DNA of 6,576 bases from Candidatus Omnitrophota bacterium (GCA_023818555.1 JAMWCG010000053.1:1-6576), one strand, 5' to 3'. Shown: positions 1-5,687, counted from the stretch's first letter. Translations and numbers: made by a program. The notes: generated by a model from the sequence alone, not told the origin.

Positions 1-11
1 TACCCTAAATT

Positions 12-22
12 CATTCACCTCC
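12..22 (-). promoter_or_regulatory. Possible ribosome binding site and start of a gene beyond the left edge
   Basis: GGAGG at 22-18 on the minus strand is followed by ATG at 14-12, only 3 bases later. That spacing is too short for a comfortable start, so the true start may lie past the window edge. Only four codons after the ATG are visible, so no product can be named. Confidence 0.25.
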
Positions 23-50
23 ATCGAAAGATTGCTTTTATTATTTTTAT

Positions 51-78
51 TTTATATCAAAAATTCCTCTCCTGTCAA
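51..78 (-). promoter_or_regulatory. Candidate sigma-70-type promoter reading off the left edge
   Basis: On the minus strand a perfect TTGACA (78-73) is followed by a 16-base spacer and TATAAA (56-51). A ribosome-binding-like GGAGG lies about 30 bases downstream. Chance -10 matches are easy in such AT-rich DNA, but the perfect -35 and the downstream ribosome binding site make it plausible as the promoter of the next gene. Confidence 0.4.
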
Positions 79-125
79 ACAAAAATTAAAATTTTTACTT
101 TATCAAATTATTCTCTTATTTTTAA

Positions 126-172
126 ACTCAATTCTTTCATCGCTGAACAAAAAATCTTAGATGAAATTGAGT
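126..172. repeat. Imperfect 13-bp inverted repeat
   Basis: ACTCAATT (126-133) pairs with AATTGAGT (165-172), and TCATC (137-141) pairs with GATGA (160-164). A 3-base bulge (134-136) lies on the left arm and an 18-base loop lies between the arms. It is AT-rich, with no clean T-run after it on either strand, so it is not a convincing terminator. An operator or RNA 3'-end structure is possible. Confidence 0.4.
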
Positions 173-210
173 GAATTCGTAGGTGATTATTTTAGTTTGG
201 AGATGGGAAT

Positions 211-233
211 TTCGGATTTCGTGCTTCGGATTT
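211..233. repeat. Short tandem repeat, TTCGGATTT twice, 14-base period
   Basis: TTCGGATTT occurs at 211-219 and again at 225-233, separated by CGTGC. It is non-coding and AT-rich. Similar TTCGTGCTTCGGATTT-like strings are, from memory, common intergenic filler in some candidate-phylum genomes; that cannot be verified here. Confidence 0.5.
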
Positions 234-241
234 GCCAGTTT

Positions 242-265
242 AGCAATATAGCAAGAGAGCAATTT
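242..265. repeat. Three tandem 8-base units beginning AGCAA
   Basis: Three consecutive 8-mers each start with AGCAA: AGCAATAT (242-249), AGCAAGAG (250-257) and AGCAATTT (258-265). They lie directly between the 14-base repeat and the GGGGTCAGGCACC motif, in non-coding DNA. Confidence 0.5.
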
Positions 266-266
266 G

Positions 267-285
267 AAAAGGGGTCAGGCACCTT
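267..285. repeat. GGGGTCAGGCACC-type intergenic motif, possible dispersed repeat
   Basis: The motif reads AAAAGGGGTCAGGCACCTT on the plus strand. From memory, this core recurs many times in intergenic DNA of several environmental bacteria, sometimes near REP-associated transposases. Only one copy is in this window, so repeat status cannot be shown here. It contains the larC stop codon (TGA on the minus strand at 277-275) and begins two codons past the last conserved LarC1 residues. Confidence 0.45.
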
Positions 286-290
286 CCCCC
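267..290 (-). terminator. Weak intrinsic-terminator-like hairpin at the larC end
   Basis: Read on the minus strand, GGGG (290-287) pairs with CCCC (274-271), and an inner AGG (284-282) can pair with CCT (279-277), with GA opposite GA between them. UUUU (270-267) follows. The U-run is short, the inner stem has little room for a loop, and the hairpin includes the stop codon. It could end the operon transcript, but it may equally be just the repeat motif beside a chance C-run. Confidence 0.3.
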
Positions 291-997
291 AGAATTACGC
301 GGAGCAAATTAGTCTGTTTAGCAAAGCTTATACTCCCTGCTCCATAACCTACAGAATTTATCTTAAAATTTGACAATTGCGCAGTATCTCCAGAAAATAA
401 ATTTTTTATGAGCGCTGCCCCGGTGGGAGTAACGAATTCATAAGGTTCTTCCACAAATTCTAAAGGAATATTTCTTAACAGTCTCAAAACCGCAGGACCG
501 GGAAGGGGTAATTTCACCTTCCCATGCTCAAAAAAACCTCCCCTTGCCAGTCTGATGCGGGAGAAATAAACCCTTTTTATATTTAATAAATGTAAAGCCA
601 GATGGGCACCTACAATATCTATGAGGGTATCTATCTCGCCTAACTGGGCAAAAGAAAAATCTTTCCCCTTTTCTCCGTGCACCTTTTTTTCCGCCTCCGC
701 CAGGTCGCTAAAAGTAGAGAGGCTTGGCTTTTTAATTTCTTTTGGCAAATGAGAATTTTCTATAATCTCCTTGAATTCAAGGAAGGAAAATCTTTTCTTT
801 CTTTTTGCTTTAATTATAATCTGAGTAGCAGGAATTCCTCCGCGTTTTATTTTTCTCTTATCTATGGAAAAATCCGGAAAGCCTGCAGTTTTCAATTCCT
901 TCTTCAAGAGATAAAAATCCAGACCGGCATCCACCAGACTGGCTAAAAACATATCCCCACTCATTCCCCAGAAACAATCAAAATAGGCGATTTTCAT
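275..997 (-). CDS. larC: LarC N-terminal domain (nickel-pincer cofactor biosynthesis), C-terminal domain missing
   Basis: A 240-residue protein matching the N-terminal (LarC1) part of LarC, the CTP-dependent enzyme that inserts nickel into the pincer nucleotide cofactor of lactate racemase and related enzymes. Landmarks: M-K-I-A-Y-F-D-C-F (1-9), G-M-S-G-D-M (11-16), A-E-A-E-K-K-V-H-G (100-108), D-T-L-I-D-I-V-G (123-130), H-G-K-V-K-L-P-L-P-G-P-A (158-169), V-T-P-T-G-A-A-L (189-196), V-G-Y-G-A-G (216-221), and L-L-R-V-I-L-G-E (231-238), where the first domain normally ends. Full-length LarC is about 400 residues; in Lactobacillus the second half is read by a programmed frameshift. Here the frame stops two codons after that boundary, inside a repeat-like motif, and no frame downstream in the window resembles LarC2. 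The start is ATG at 997, with GGAGG 8 bases upstream; an in-frame GTG at 1012 would overlap that site. The usual F-H-E-V-G is F-A-Q-L-G here. The protein may be non-functional or need a separate partner. Confidence 0.82.
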   Translation of the reverse strand: MKIAYFDCFWGMSGDMFLASLVDAGLDFYLLKKELKTAGFPDFSIDKRKIKRGGIPATQIIIKAKRKKRFSFLEFKEIIENSHLPKEIKKPSLSTFSDLAEAEKKVHGEKGKDFSFAQLGEIDTLIDIVGAHLALHLLNIKRVYFSRIRLARGGFFEHGKVKLPLPGPAVLRLLRNIPLEFVEEPYEFVTPTGAALIKNLFSGDTAQLSNFKINSVGYGAGSISFAKQTNLLRVILGEGA

Positions 998-1005
998 CTC
1001 AGAGA

Positions 1006-1010
1006 CCTCC
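1006..1010 (-). promoter_or_regulatory. Ribosome binding site that sets the larC start
   Basis: GGAGG at 1010-1006 with an 8-base spacer to ATG at 997. This is the strongest Shine-Dalgarno sequence before any gene in the window whose start is visible. It argues for ATG 997 over the in-frame GTG at 1012, which overlaps the site. Together with the 62-base gap after recO, it suggests larC is translated independently rather than by coupling. Confidence 0.75.
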
Positions 1011-1059
1011 ACTCTCTTTCTCTAACCCGGTATTTGCAAGATTTAAAGGGTAAACATCT

Positions 1060-1797
1060 TTAGTGCCTGGCAATGGGCAGAAGACTCCGGGGTAAAGTTT
1101 CCAAATGATAGGACAAGAATTTACTTAGAATGGTGCGGAGTTCTTTTTTGATTACCCCACCCATGCGCAAACGCCGGAAGATTTCCTCCCCGGGAGCATG
1201 GAGAATGTAGCGTAAAGTGGAAATCGTCCCGGGTTGAAGGTCAGAGGTATACTTATCGGAAGAGCCACAGTGCAGACAGAGGAGCCCCCCACGGCGATGG
1301 CTGAAATAGGCAGAGCGGGTTATCTCTTTCTGACATCGCAGACAGGTATCAATTCGTGGAGAAAAACCGCTGAGTTGAAGGAGTTTTATTTCAAATATCC
1401 GCACCAGTTGCTCGGGTTCTTTCCCTTCACCTAAAAGAAAGAAAACTTTTAAGAAGAGATTGAAGAGCGGTTCATTTTTATCCTCCAGAGGGAGGATTAA
1501 ATCTACGAGTTCCGCAAGATAACTGGCAAAGAGATGCCGGGAGAAGGGAGCAAATCTTTCACTGAAATCATCCAGCAACTCTGCCTCGGTAACCAGACTA
1601 ATCCCCCGACGGGGATAGAAAAGTATCAGATTATGACTGAAAAGAGGAAAATTGCTCCCCCAGCGGGTAAGGGGTAAACGCACCCCTTTTGCCAGACCGT
1701 TTATCTTACCGTGCTCCCGTGTAAAAAGGGTGAGGAGAAGGCTTGTTTCACGAAATTCTTTTCTTCTCAGGACCAACGCCTCCGCTTTCTCAATCAT
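1060..1797 (-). CDS. recO: DNA repair protein RecO
   Basis: A 245-residue RecO protein, the RecFOR-pathway mediator that helps load RecA on SSB-coated single-stranded DNA and anneals strands; it acts on DNA in the cytoplasm. The N-terminal OB-fold opening is typical (E-A-L-V-L-R-R-K-E-F-R-E-T-S-L, 6-20, then L-F-T-R-E-H-G-K-I at 24-32, with G-L-A-K-G-V-R at 34-40). The C-terminal domain keeps a four-cysteine zinc site: C152-x2-C155 and C174-x2-C177. The length is normal. Two starts are possible: GTG at 1800 and ATG at 1797. I chose the ATG because it overlaps the DUF502 stop in a TGATG junction; a weak GGGATGG lies just upstream. recO also ends the equivalent cluster in Bacillus, which supports the assignment. 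The family is not in doubt. Confidence 0.95.
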   Translation of the reverse strand: MIEKAEALVLRRKEFRETSLLLTLFTREHGKINGLAKGVRLPLTRWGSNFPLFSHNLILFYPRRGISLVTEAELLDDFSERFAPFSRHLFASYLAELVDLILPLEDKNEPLFNLFLKVFFLLGEGKEPEQLVRIFEIKLLQLSGFSPRIDTCLRCQKEITRSAYFSHRRGGLLCLHCGSSDKYTSDLQPGTISTLRYILHAPGEEIFRRLRMGGVIKKELRTILSKFLSYHLETLPRSLLPIARH

Positions 1798-2414
1798 CAC
1801 ATTACCATCCCAAAGGAAATTACCAGTTTTATCCCCTCTTCTATAGACATCTCCAGGGGGATTAATTTACGCATGGGCATAAAGAGGACAAAACCGCTGG
1901 TAGGATTGGGGGCAGTAGGGATAAATACGGTGACTAAATCTTCTTTTGTATTTCCCAGAATTTCTCTTTTGCCGGATGCGGAAGTAATAAAACCTAAAGC
2001 ATAAGCGCCTTCATAAGGAAACTCTACCAAAACCACTTTCACAAAAGCCCCTCTTTTTTTCCATAAAAGGGCATCGGAAATCTCTTTTGTTCCCTTATAG
2101 ACTTTCCCGATTAAGGGAAGACGCATAAGGAGATTCTCCAGCCAAGCGATGAATCTACGGGCAAGGATATTTTTGGTAGCAAAGCCCAGCAGGGAGATTA
2201 CCATAACGGTAGAAATGAAGACCAGAAATTTAAAGAGGGGCGTAAGATTAGGAAAAGGAAGGAATTTGATTAAATATTTAGTTAAGGGGTTTAAGAGCAA
2301 ACTGTCTAATTTAAGGTAGAGAAAACGGATGAGGAAAAGACTCAACACTAAGGGGAGAAGGATGAGCAAACCAGTGATAAAGTTATTCCTCAATTTCAAA
2401 ATTAGTTTCCTCAT
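1797..2414 (-). CDS. DUF502 family membrane protein, function unknown
   Basis: A 205-residue member of the DUF502 family, whose biochemical role is not established. There are two strong membrane segments, about 11-33 and 61-82, followed by a soluble domain of about 115 residues. Family landmarks are R-L-P-L-I-G-K-V-Y (98-106), the signature V-F-I-P-T-A-P-N-P-T-S-G (163-174), and M-S-I-E-E-G near 189-194. The length is typical. The ATG at 2414 overlaps the TGA of the DgkA-PAP2 gene (ATGA), no ribosome binding site precedes it, and its own TGA overlaps the recO start, so it looks translationally coupled on both sides. It occupies the place where cdd and era sit in the Firmicutes version of this cluster. 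A role linked to the envelope or to the neighbouring lipid enzyme is only a guess from position and membrane topology. Confidence 0.9.
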   Translation of the reverse strand: MRKLILKLRNNFITGLLILLPLVLSLFLIRFLYLKLDSLLLNPLTKYLIKFLPFPNLTPLFKFLVFISTVMVISLLGFATKNILARRFIAWLENLLMRLPLIGKVYKGTKEISDALLWKKRGAFVKVVLVEFPYEGAYALGFITSASGKREILGNTKEDLVTVFIPTAPNPTSGFVLFMPMRKLIPLEMSIEEGIKLVISFGMVM

Positions 2415-3112
2415 AGGAGTAATTGATAAATTAAAACTGTAAAAATAATCCCCAAAATGGCACCCATCACTGTCTCATAAAGATTGTGCACCTTGGCTTT
2501 TATTCTGCTCCGGGCAATGAGCATGGCTAAGAGAAAAACTAAAAAGTTTATGATATTATTTTTTTGTAAAAGCAAAGTAAGAGTCCAGACGGAAAAAGCA
2601 AAGGCGCTATGCCCGGAAGGAAGTCCTCCCCGTAGAGGACTTCCCCGCTGGAAGAAGTATTTTACTCCAATCACTAAGACGATAAGAAAAAATAAGATGA
2701 AGAAAGTGAGGTGCCATTCGGATTGTTTTATTCTCAACAAAAATGTATCCACGGGAAGATGCTTCCGGTCAAAGAAAAGAAGGTAGCCTACTCCGAGAGC
2801 AAGGAGAGAGCTAAGCAGAACCGAACCTGCTGAGATGTCCTTAATCAACTTTACCCGATGGTCAGGCTCGGGTTTATAAAGGTCAAGTAAATATTCTACA
2901 AGCGTATTCACCATCTCCGCAAAAATAACTACGCTGATAGTCACTATGAGCAGAGATAATTCTAACCGATTGAAATTTAAATACAGACCCAAAGAAATAA
3001 CTAAGCCAGCAATGAGAAAATGAAAACGCATATTCCGCTGGGAACGCAGTATCTCAAGGAAACCCTCAATTGCCAGATTGAGACTTTCAATAAAACTATT
3101 GTTTTTTTTCAT
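2411..3112 (-). CDS. dgkA: DgkA-type lipid kinase fused to a PAP2 phosphatase domain
   Basis: A 233-residue membrane protein with two domains of opposing chemistry. Residues about 1-115 are a DgkA/undecaprenol kinase domain: R-N-M-R-F-H at 26-31, the catalytic E66-x-x-N69-T-x-x-E73 helix, and K91-D92 in the L-I-K-D-I-S-A-G motif. The position matching E. coli Glu28 is Gln25. Residues about 130-233 are a PAP2 domain: K151 and R156 for motif 1 (loosely kept), P-S-G-H at 165-168, and S202-R203-x5-H209 with E213 where the classic motif has Asp. Membrane segments fall near 33-47, 52-70, 96-114, 135-150, 170-183, 187-200 and 216-232. It would phosphorylate a lipid alcohol (undecaprenol or diacylglycerol) and dephosphorylate a lipid (pyro)phosphate; the substrate is inferred. 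ATG at 3112 lies in the end of ybeY with no clear ribosome binding site, suggesting translational coupling. The symbol applies to the N-terminal domain only. Confidence 0.88.
   Translation of the reverse strand: MKKNNSFIESLNLAIEGFLEILRSQRNMRFHFLIAGLVISLGLYLNFNRLELSLLIVTISVVIFAEMVNTLVEYLLDLYKPEPDHRVKLIKDISAGSVLLSSLLALGVGYLLFFDRKHLPVDTFLLRIKQSEWHLTFFILFFLIVLVIGVKYFFQRGSPLRGGLPSGHSAFAFSVWTLTLLLQKNNIINFLVFLLAMLIARSRIKAKVHNLYETVMGAILGIIFTVLIYQLLL
2619..2644. repeat. Perfect 10-bp inverted repeat inside the PAP2 coding sequence
   Basis: GGAAGTCCTC (2619-2628) and GAGGACTTCC (2635-2644) are exact reverse complements around a 6-base loop. The hairpin lies in the codons for the Gly-Ser-Pro...Gly-Leu-Pro stretch just before the P-S-G-H motif. 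No T-run follows it on the minus strand. It may be a by-product of the coded residues or an mRNA structure. Confidence 0.6.
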
Positions 3113-3536
3113 TTAATAATTCAAGGAGAATTTTGCTCTGTCTCTCTTCCATTACTCTGCTTTCCTTAAGGCTGCGGTCAGTATAACCTTTAAGATGGAG
3201 AATCCCGTGAATGAGATAGAGGAAAAATTCCTCTTCTATCTGCTTAGCGTATCTTCTGGCTACCCGTCTGGCAGTATCCCAGGAAATAACTACCTCCCCA
3301 GAAATTCTATCTCTACCCCTTTGCACATCCTCACCAAAAGCGAGAACATCCGTAGGAGAATCTCTTTTTAAAAACCGAAAATTCAATTTGCGGATAAATG
3401 GGTCGCTGACAATTACTACATTAAGCCAACCTCTCTTTATTTTCAATAACCTTAAAACTTTCCGCGTCTTAGTCTCTATCTCCGCGAGTGAGAAGGGTAT
3501 TTTCCTTTTTATGCATTTGATTATCTCTATTTTCAC
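3096..3536 (-). CDS. ybeY: YbeY endoribonuclease / rRNA maturation factor, variant metal site
   Basis: A 146-residue YbeY/UPF0054 protein, a single-strand-specific metallo-endoribonuclease involved in 16S rRNA 3'-end maturation and ribosome quality control. The length is normal for the family. The conserved K-R-D-S-P-T-D-V-L-A-F segment is at 57-67 and S-G-E-V-V-I-S at 79-85. The metal-site motif begins H110-G-I-L-H114-L-K-G-Y118. Where most members continue D-H, this one has T119-D120, so Asp replaces the third His ligand; from memory a similar Lys-Asp variant occurs in Bacteroidetes. The start is GTG at 3536, the only suitable start giving the normal N-terminus, with a weak GGAAG about 9 bases upstream. 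It lies inside pgpH with a 68-base overlap. The stop overlaps the next gene by 17 bases. Sitting two genes from phoH matches the known PhoH-YbeY partnership. Confidence 0.93.
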   Translation of the reverse strand: MKIEIIKCIKRKIPFSLAEIETKTRKVLRLLKIKRGWLNVVIVSDPFIRKLNFRFLKRDSPTDVLAFGEDVQRGRDRISGEVVISWDTARRVARRYAKQIEEEFFLYLIHGILHLKGYTDRSLKESRVMEERQSKILLELLNEKKQ

Positions 3537-5679
3537 TTTGCACCACTTCCGGATATTTCATCCGGGTATGAAAAATTCCTAAGAGAATTTTAATAAAACA
3601 CTCACTGATTTTTTCTAAATCTCTGAGCGTGAGATTGCATTCATTGAGTTGCCCTTCCAGAAATTTATCGTTAATAATCTTCTTCACGAGGTTGCGGATA
3701 CTGGCAGGGTTTGGTTCAGTCAGGGTATGAGAGGCGGCTTCTACTGCATCCGCAAGGAGAACCACTGCAGCTTCGTTAGTCTGGGGAAGCGGACCAGGAT
3801 AGTGAAAAAGTGTCTCATCAACCTCTTTATCCTCACCTTTTCTCAAAAGGGCTTGGTGGTAAAAATAATATACTCTACTTGTGCCATGGTGCTGTTTTAT
3901 AATCTCAACCACCTGACGATTAAGTCTATACTTTTTTGCTCGTTCTACGCCTTCCTTTATATGATTGATAATAATCAGACTGCTCAATTCCGGAGTGAGT
4001 TTGGTATGTTTAGAACGGGGATGGGGTTGATTTTCGCTGAAGTATTCAGAATTTTCCAGTTTCCCAATATCATGATAGTATGCTCCCACTCGGGCAAGCA
4101 GGGAATTGGCTCCGATTGCCTCGCAGGCACTTTCTGCAAGATTCCCCACAATCAGACTGTGATGGTATGTCCCGGGAGCCTTAAGAATCAACTCCTTAAG
4201 TAAAGGATGATTGGTATCGGACAATTCCAGAAGGGTGATGTTAGAAATGAGCCGGAAGAGATATTCAAAAAAGGGAAGACTTCCCAGGGCGATAAATGCG
4301 GAAACCATCCCAGCCAAAAACCCTCCTCCTGCCTCCTTCACTAAGTCAGGAAAATTAAATTGTTCACCCAGACCGAGAACAAGAATAGAAACAAACTGCC
4401 CCAGCCCCACCCCTACTCCACTGGACAAAACCTGAGCACGTCTTCTTGCCTTTTCCACCAGAAGTGCTCCTAAACTCCCTCCAATAAGAAAGAGGAGAAG
4501 GTATTTAAAATTGAATTCTAAGATGAAGGCAGTAGCAATGCTGAGTAAAACATTTGTCTCTATGGCAATCCTCCCGTTCAATAAAAGACTGACCAACATG
4601 GCTACCGCGGGAAGGGGGAAGAAAAAGGGATTGAAACCGGAGGAGTGTCCCCAGCGTATAATCAGAAAGATAATTATGCATAAAAACTGAAGAAAAATAA
4701 GTTCATTCAGATGGAAATAAACCTGGGGTTCATAATTACGGAGATAAAATCCGGCCAGAATAAAGAGAAGGAAAATAAGTATACCTGCGCTTATCGCATT
4801 GTAAAACAGATTAAGGCTACCTAATTCGCGATTAATCTGCTCTATAATCTCCATCTCCCGAGCGGTAATCCGCTGTCCTTTGCTGAGAATCAATTCATTC
4901 TTTTTTATATCCCGTTCTTTGTAAAAAGGACGCACACGCTCCTCTGCTTCGCTTCTGAAGCGGGAAGTTATTTCATGATTATAGGAAAGATTGGGTTCAA
5001 CTATTATCTTAATCTCCTCTTTAAGACCGCGCAGAGGAGATTTCTTCTCATTTAAATACCCATCCATCTTTTGCACAATCTCGTCCAGAGAAGGAATTAA
5101 AGCAACCTCTGCTTCGCTAATCGTATTCTTTTCTATGTCCCGGATGAGAATTTTGGTTCTGTTAAGTTTCAATAATTCTTCCCGGGTGGCAGAAGAGATA
5201 ATTGGCTGATTAAGAAATCTTGAAAACAATTCCTGCAATTCTGCTGCTTGTGTGCCTAAATCTTCTATTAAGGAGATGCTCTTTACCAGAGATAAAGGTA
5301 AAGAAAACTGACGAGCAAGTTCCGGAATTTTTGTCTCCATATCCAGCGAAGAACCCTGCAAAGCAGTTATTTCCCGAAAAAGATTCTGCAGAGAGGCTAT
5401 TTTCCCTTTCATTCTCCCTAAGTCATAGTCGTAAACCTCCCGCACCCCTTCACGCGCTTTCTCCTTCTCCCGTCTTATCCTTTCTTCATCTATCTCGGTT
5501 TTTACCAGAATATCTATGGGAGAATAGAGGTCAGCAGGAGAGATATTCCCTTCTTTAAATCCTTTAGCAAAACGGCTCCGGGGGGTGTAGAGAATAAGCA
5601 GAGTGAGGATAAAAAAAGTTGTGTTGAGGAGGAGGCGAAAATAACTTGCGAAAAATTTTTGAAATTTAATTTTAACCAT
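3469..5679 (-). CDS. pgpH: 7TM-HD membrane phosphodiesterase, PgpH/YqfF family (c-di-AMP hydrolysis)
   Basis: A 736-residue integral membrane protein of the PgpH/YqfF family, whose Listeria member hydrolyses cyclic di-AMP through its cytoplasmic HD domain. Domain order: one N-terminal membrane segment (about 16-32); a large extracytoplasmic region (about 35-285) ending in the family-like K-G-Q-R-I-T segment (268-272); a cluster of about seven membrane segments (about 292-480); then the HD domain. Metal-site candidates are all present: HHS at 506-508, HD at 536-537 (YHDIGK), H573, HH at 597-598 and D644 (LLADAVEA). The conserved end of the family (H-T-R-M-K-Y-P-E, 704-711) is followed by a 25-residue polar tail, which exists only because the frame runs on into ybeY. 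The start ATG lies 8 bases after phoH with a weak AGAAG ribosome binding site. The family is clear and the catalytic residues look intact; cyclic di-AMP as substrate is inferred from homologues. Confidence 0.95.
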   Translation of the reverse strand: MVKIKFQKFFASYFRLLLNTTFFILTLLILYTPRSRFAKGFKEGNISPADLYSPIDILVKTEIDEERIRREKEKAREGVREVYDYDLGRMKGKIASLQNLFREITALQGSSLDMETKIPELARQFSLPLSLVKSISLIEDLGTQAAELQELFSRFLNQPIISSATREELLKLNRTKILIRDIEKNTISEAEVALIPSLDEIVQKMDGYLNEKKSPLRGLKEEIKIIVEPNLSYNHEITSRFRSEAEERVRPFYKERDIKKNELILSKGQRITAREMEIIEQINRELGSLNLFYNAISAGILIFLLFILAGFYLRNYEPQVYFHLNELIFLQFLCIIIFLIIRWGHSSGFNPFFFPLPAVAMLVSLLLNGRIAIETNVLLSIATAFILEFNFKYLLLFLIGGSLGALLVEKARRRAQVLSSGVGVGLGQFVSILVLGLGEQFNFPDLVKEAGGGFLAGMVSAFIALGSLPFFEYLFRLISNITLLELSDTNHPLLKELILKAPGTYHHSLIVGNLAESACEAIGANSLLARVGAYYHDIGKLENSEYFSENQPHPRSKHTKLTPELSSLIIINHIKEGVERAKKYRLNRQVVEIIKQHHGTSRVYYFYHQALLRKGEDKEVDETLFHYPGPLPQTNEAAVVLLADAVEAASHTLTEPNPASIRNLVKKIINDKFLEGQLNECNLTLRDLEKISECFIKILLGIFHTRMKYPEVVQSENRDNQMHKKENTLLTRGDRD

Positions 5680-5687
5680 AAATTCTT

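Larger units (their letters stand above)
1..274. other. Gene-free AT-rich region downstream of larC
   Basis: No convincing coding sequence is seen on either strand. The one plus-strand frame (161-373) runs into antisense of larC and has no family features. The three minus-strand frames after the larC stop are closed within about 30 codons or less and do not resemble LarC2. The region holds a GGGGTCAGGCACC-type motif, short tandem repeats (211-265), an imperfect inverted repeat (126-172), A/T tracts, and a candidate minus-strand promoter with a ribosome binding site pointing off the left edge. Confidence 0.7.

Noticed and set aside
81..96. AAAAATT/AATTTTT palindrome as a terminator
   Set aside because: It is pure A/T with a 2-base loop; it would not form a stable hairpin and is expected by chance in such AT-rich DNA.
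200..274. Programmed frameshift from larC1 into a larC2 frame
   Set aside because: All alternative minus-strand frames after the stop close within about 30 codons or less, and none shows LarC2-like sequence.
161..373. Plus-strand 70-codon frame
   Set aside because: It crosses the repeat-rich intergenic block and the antisense of the larC 3' end, has no ribosome binding site and resembles no family.
1711..2004. Plus-strand 97-codon frame across the recO/DUF502 junction
   Set aside because: It is a shadow of two well-supported minus-strand genes.
3649..4203. Plus-strand 184-codon frame
   Set aside because: It is antisense to the HD-domain part of pgpH, whose catalytic motifs are intact on the other strand; the frame has no recognisable features.
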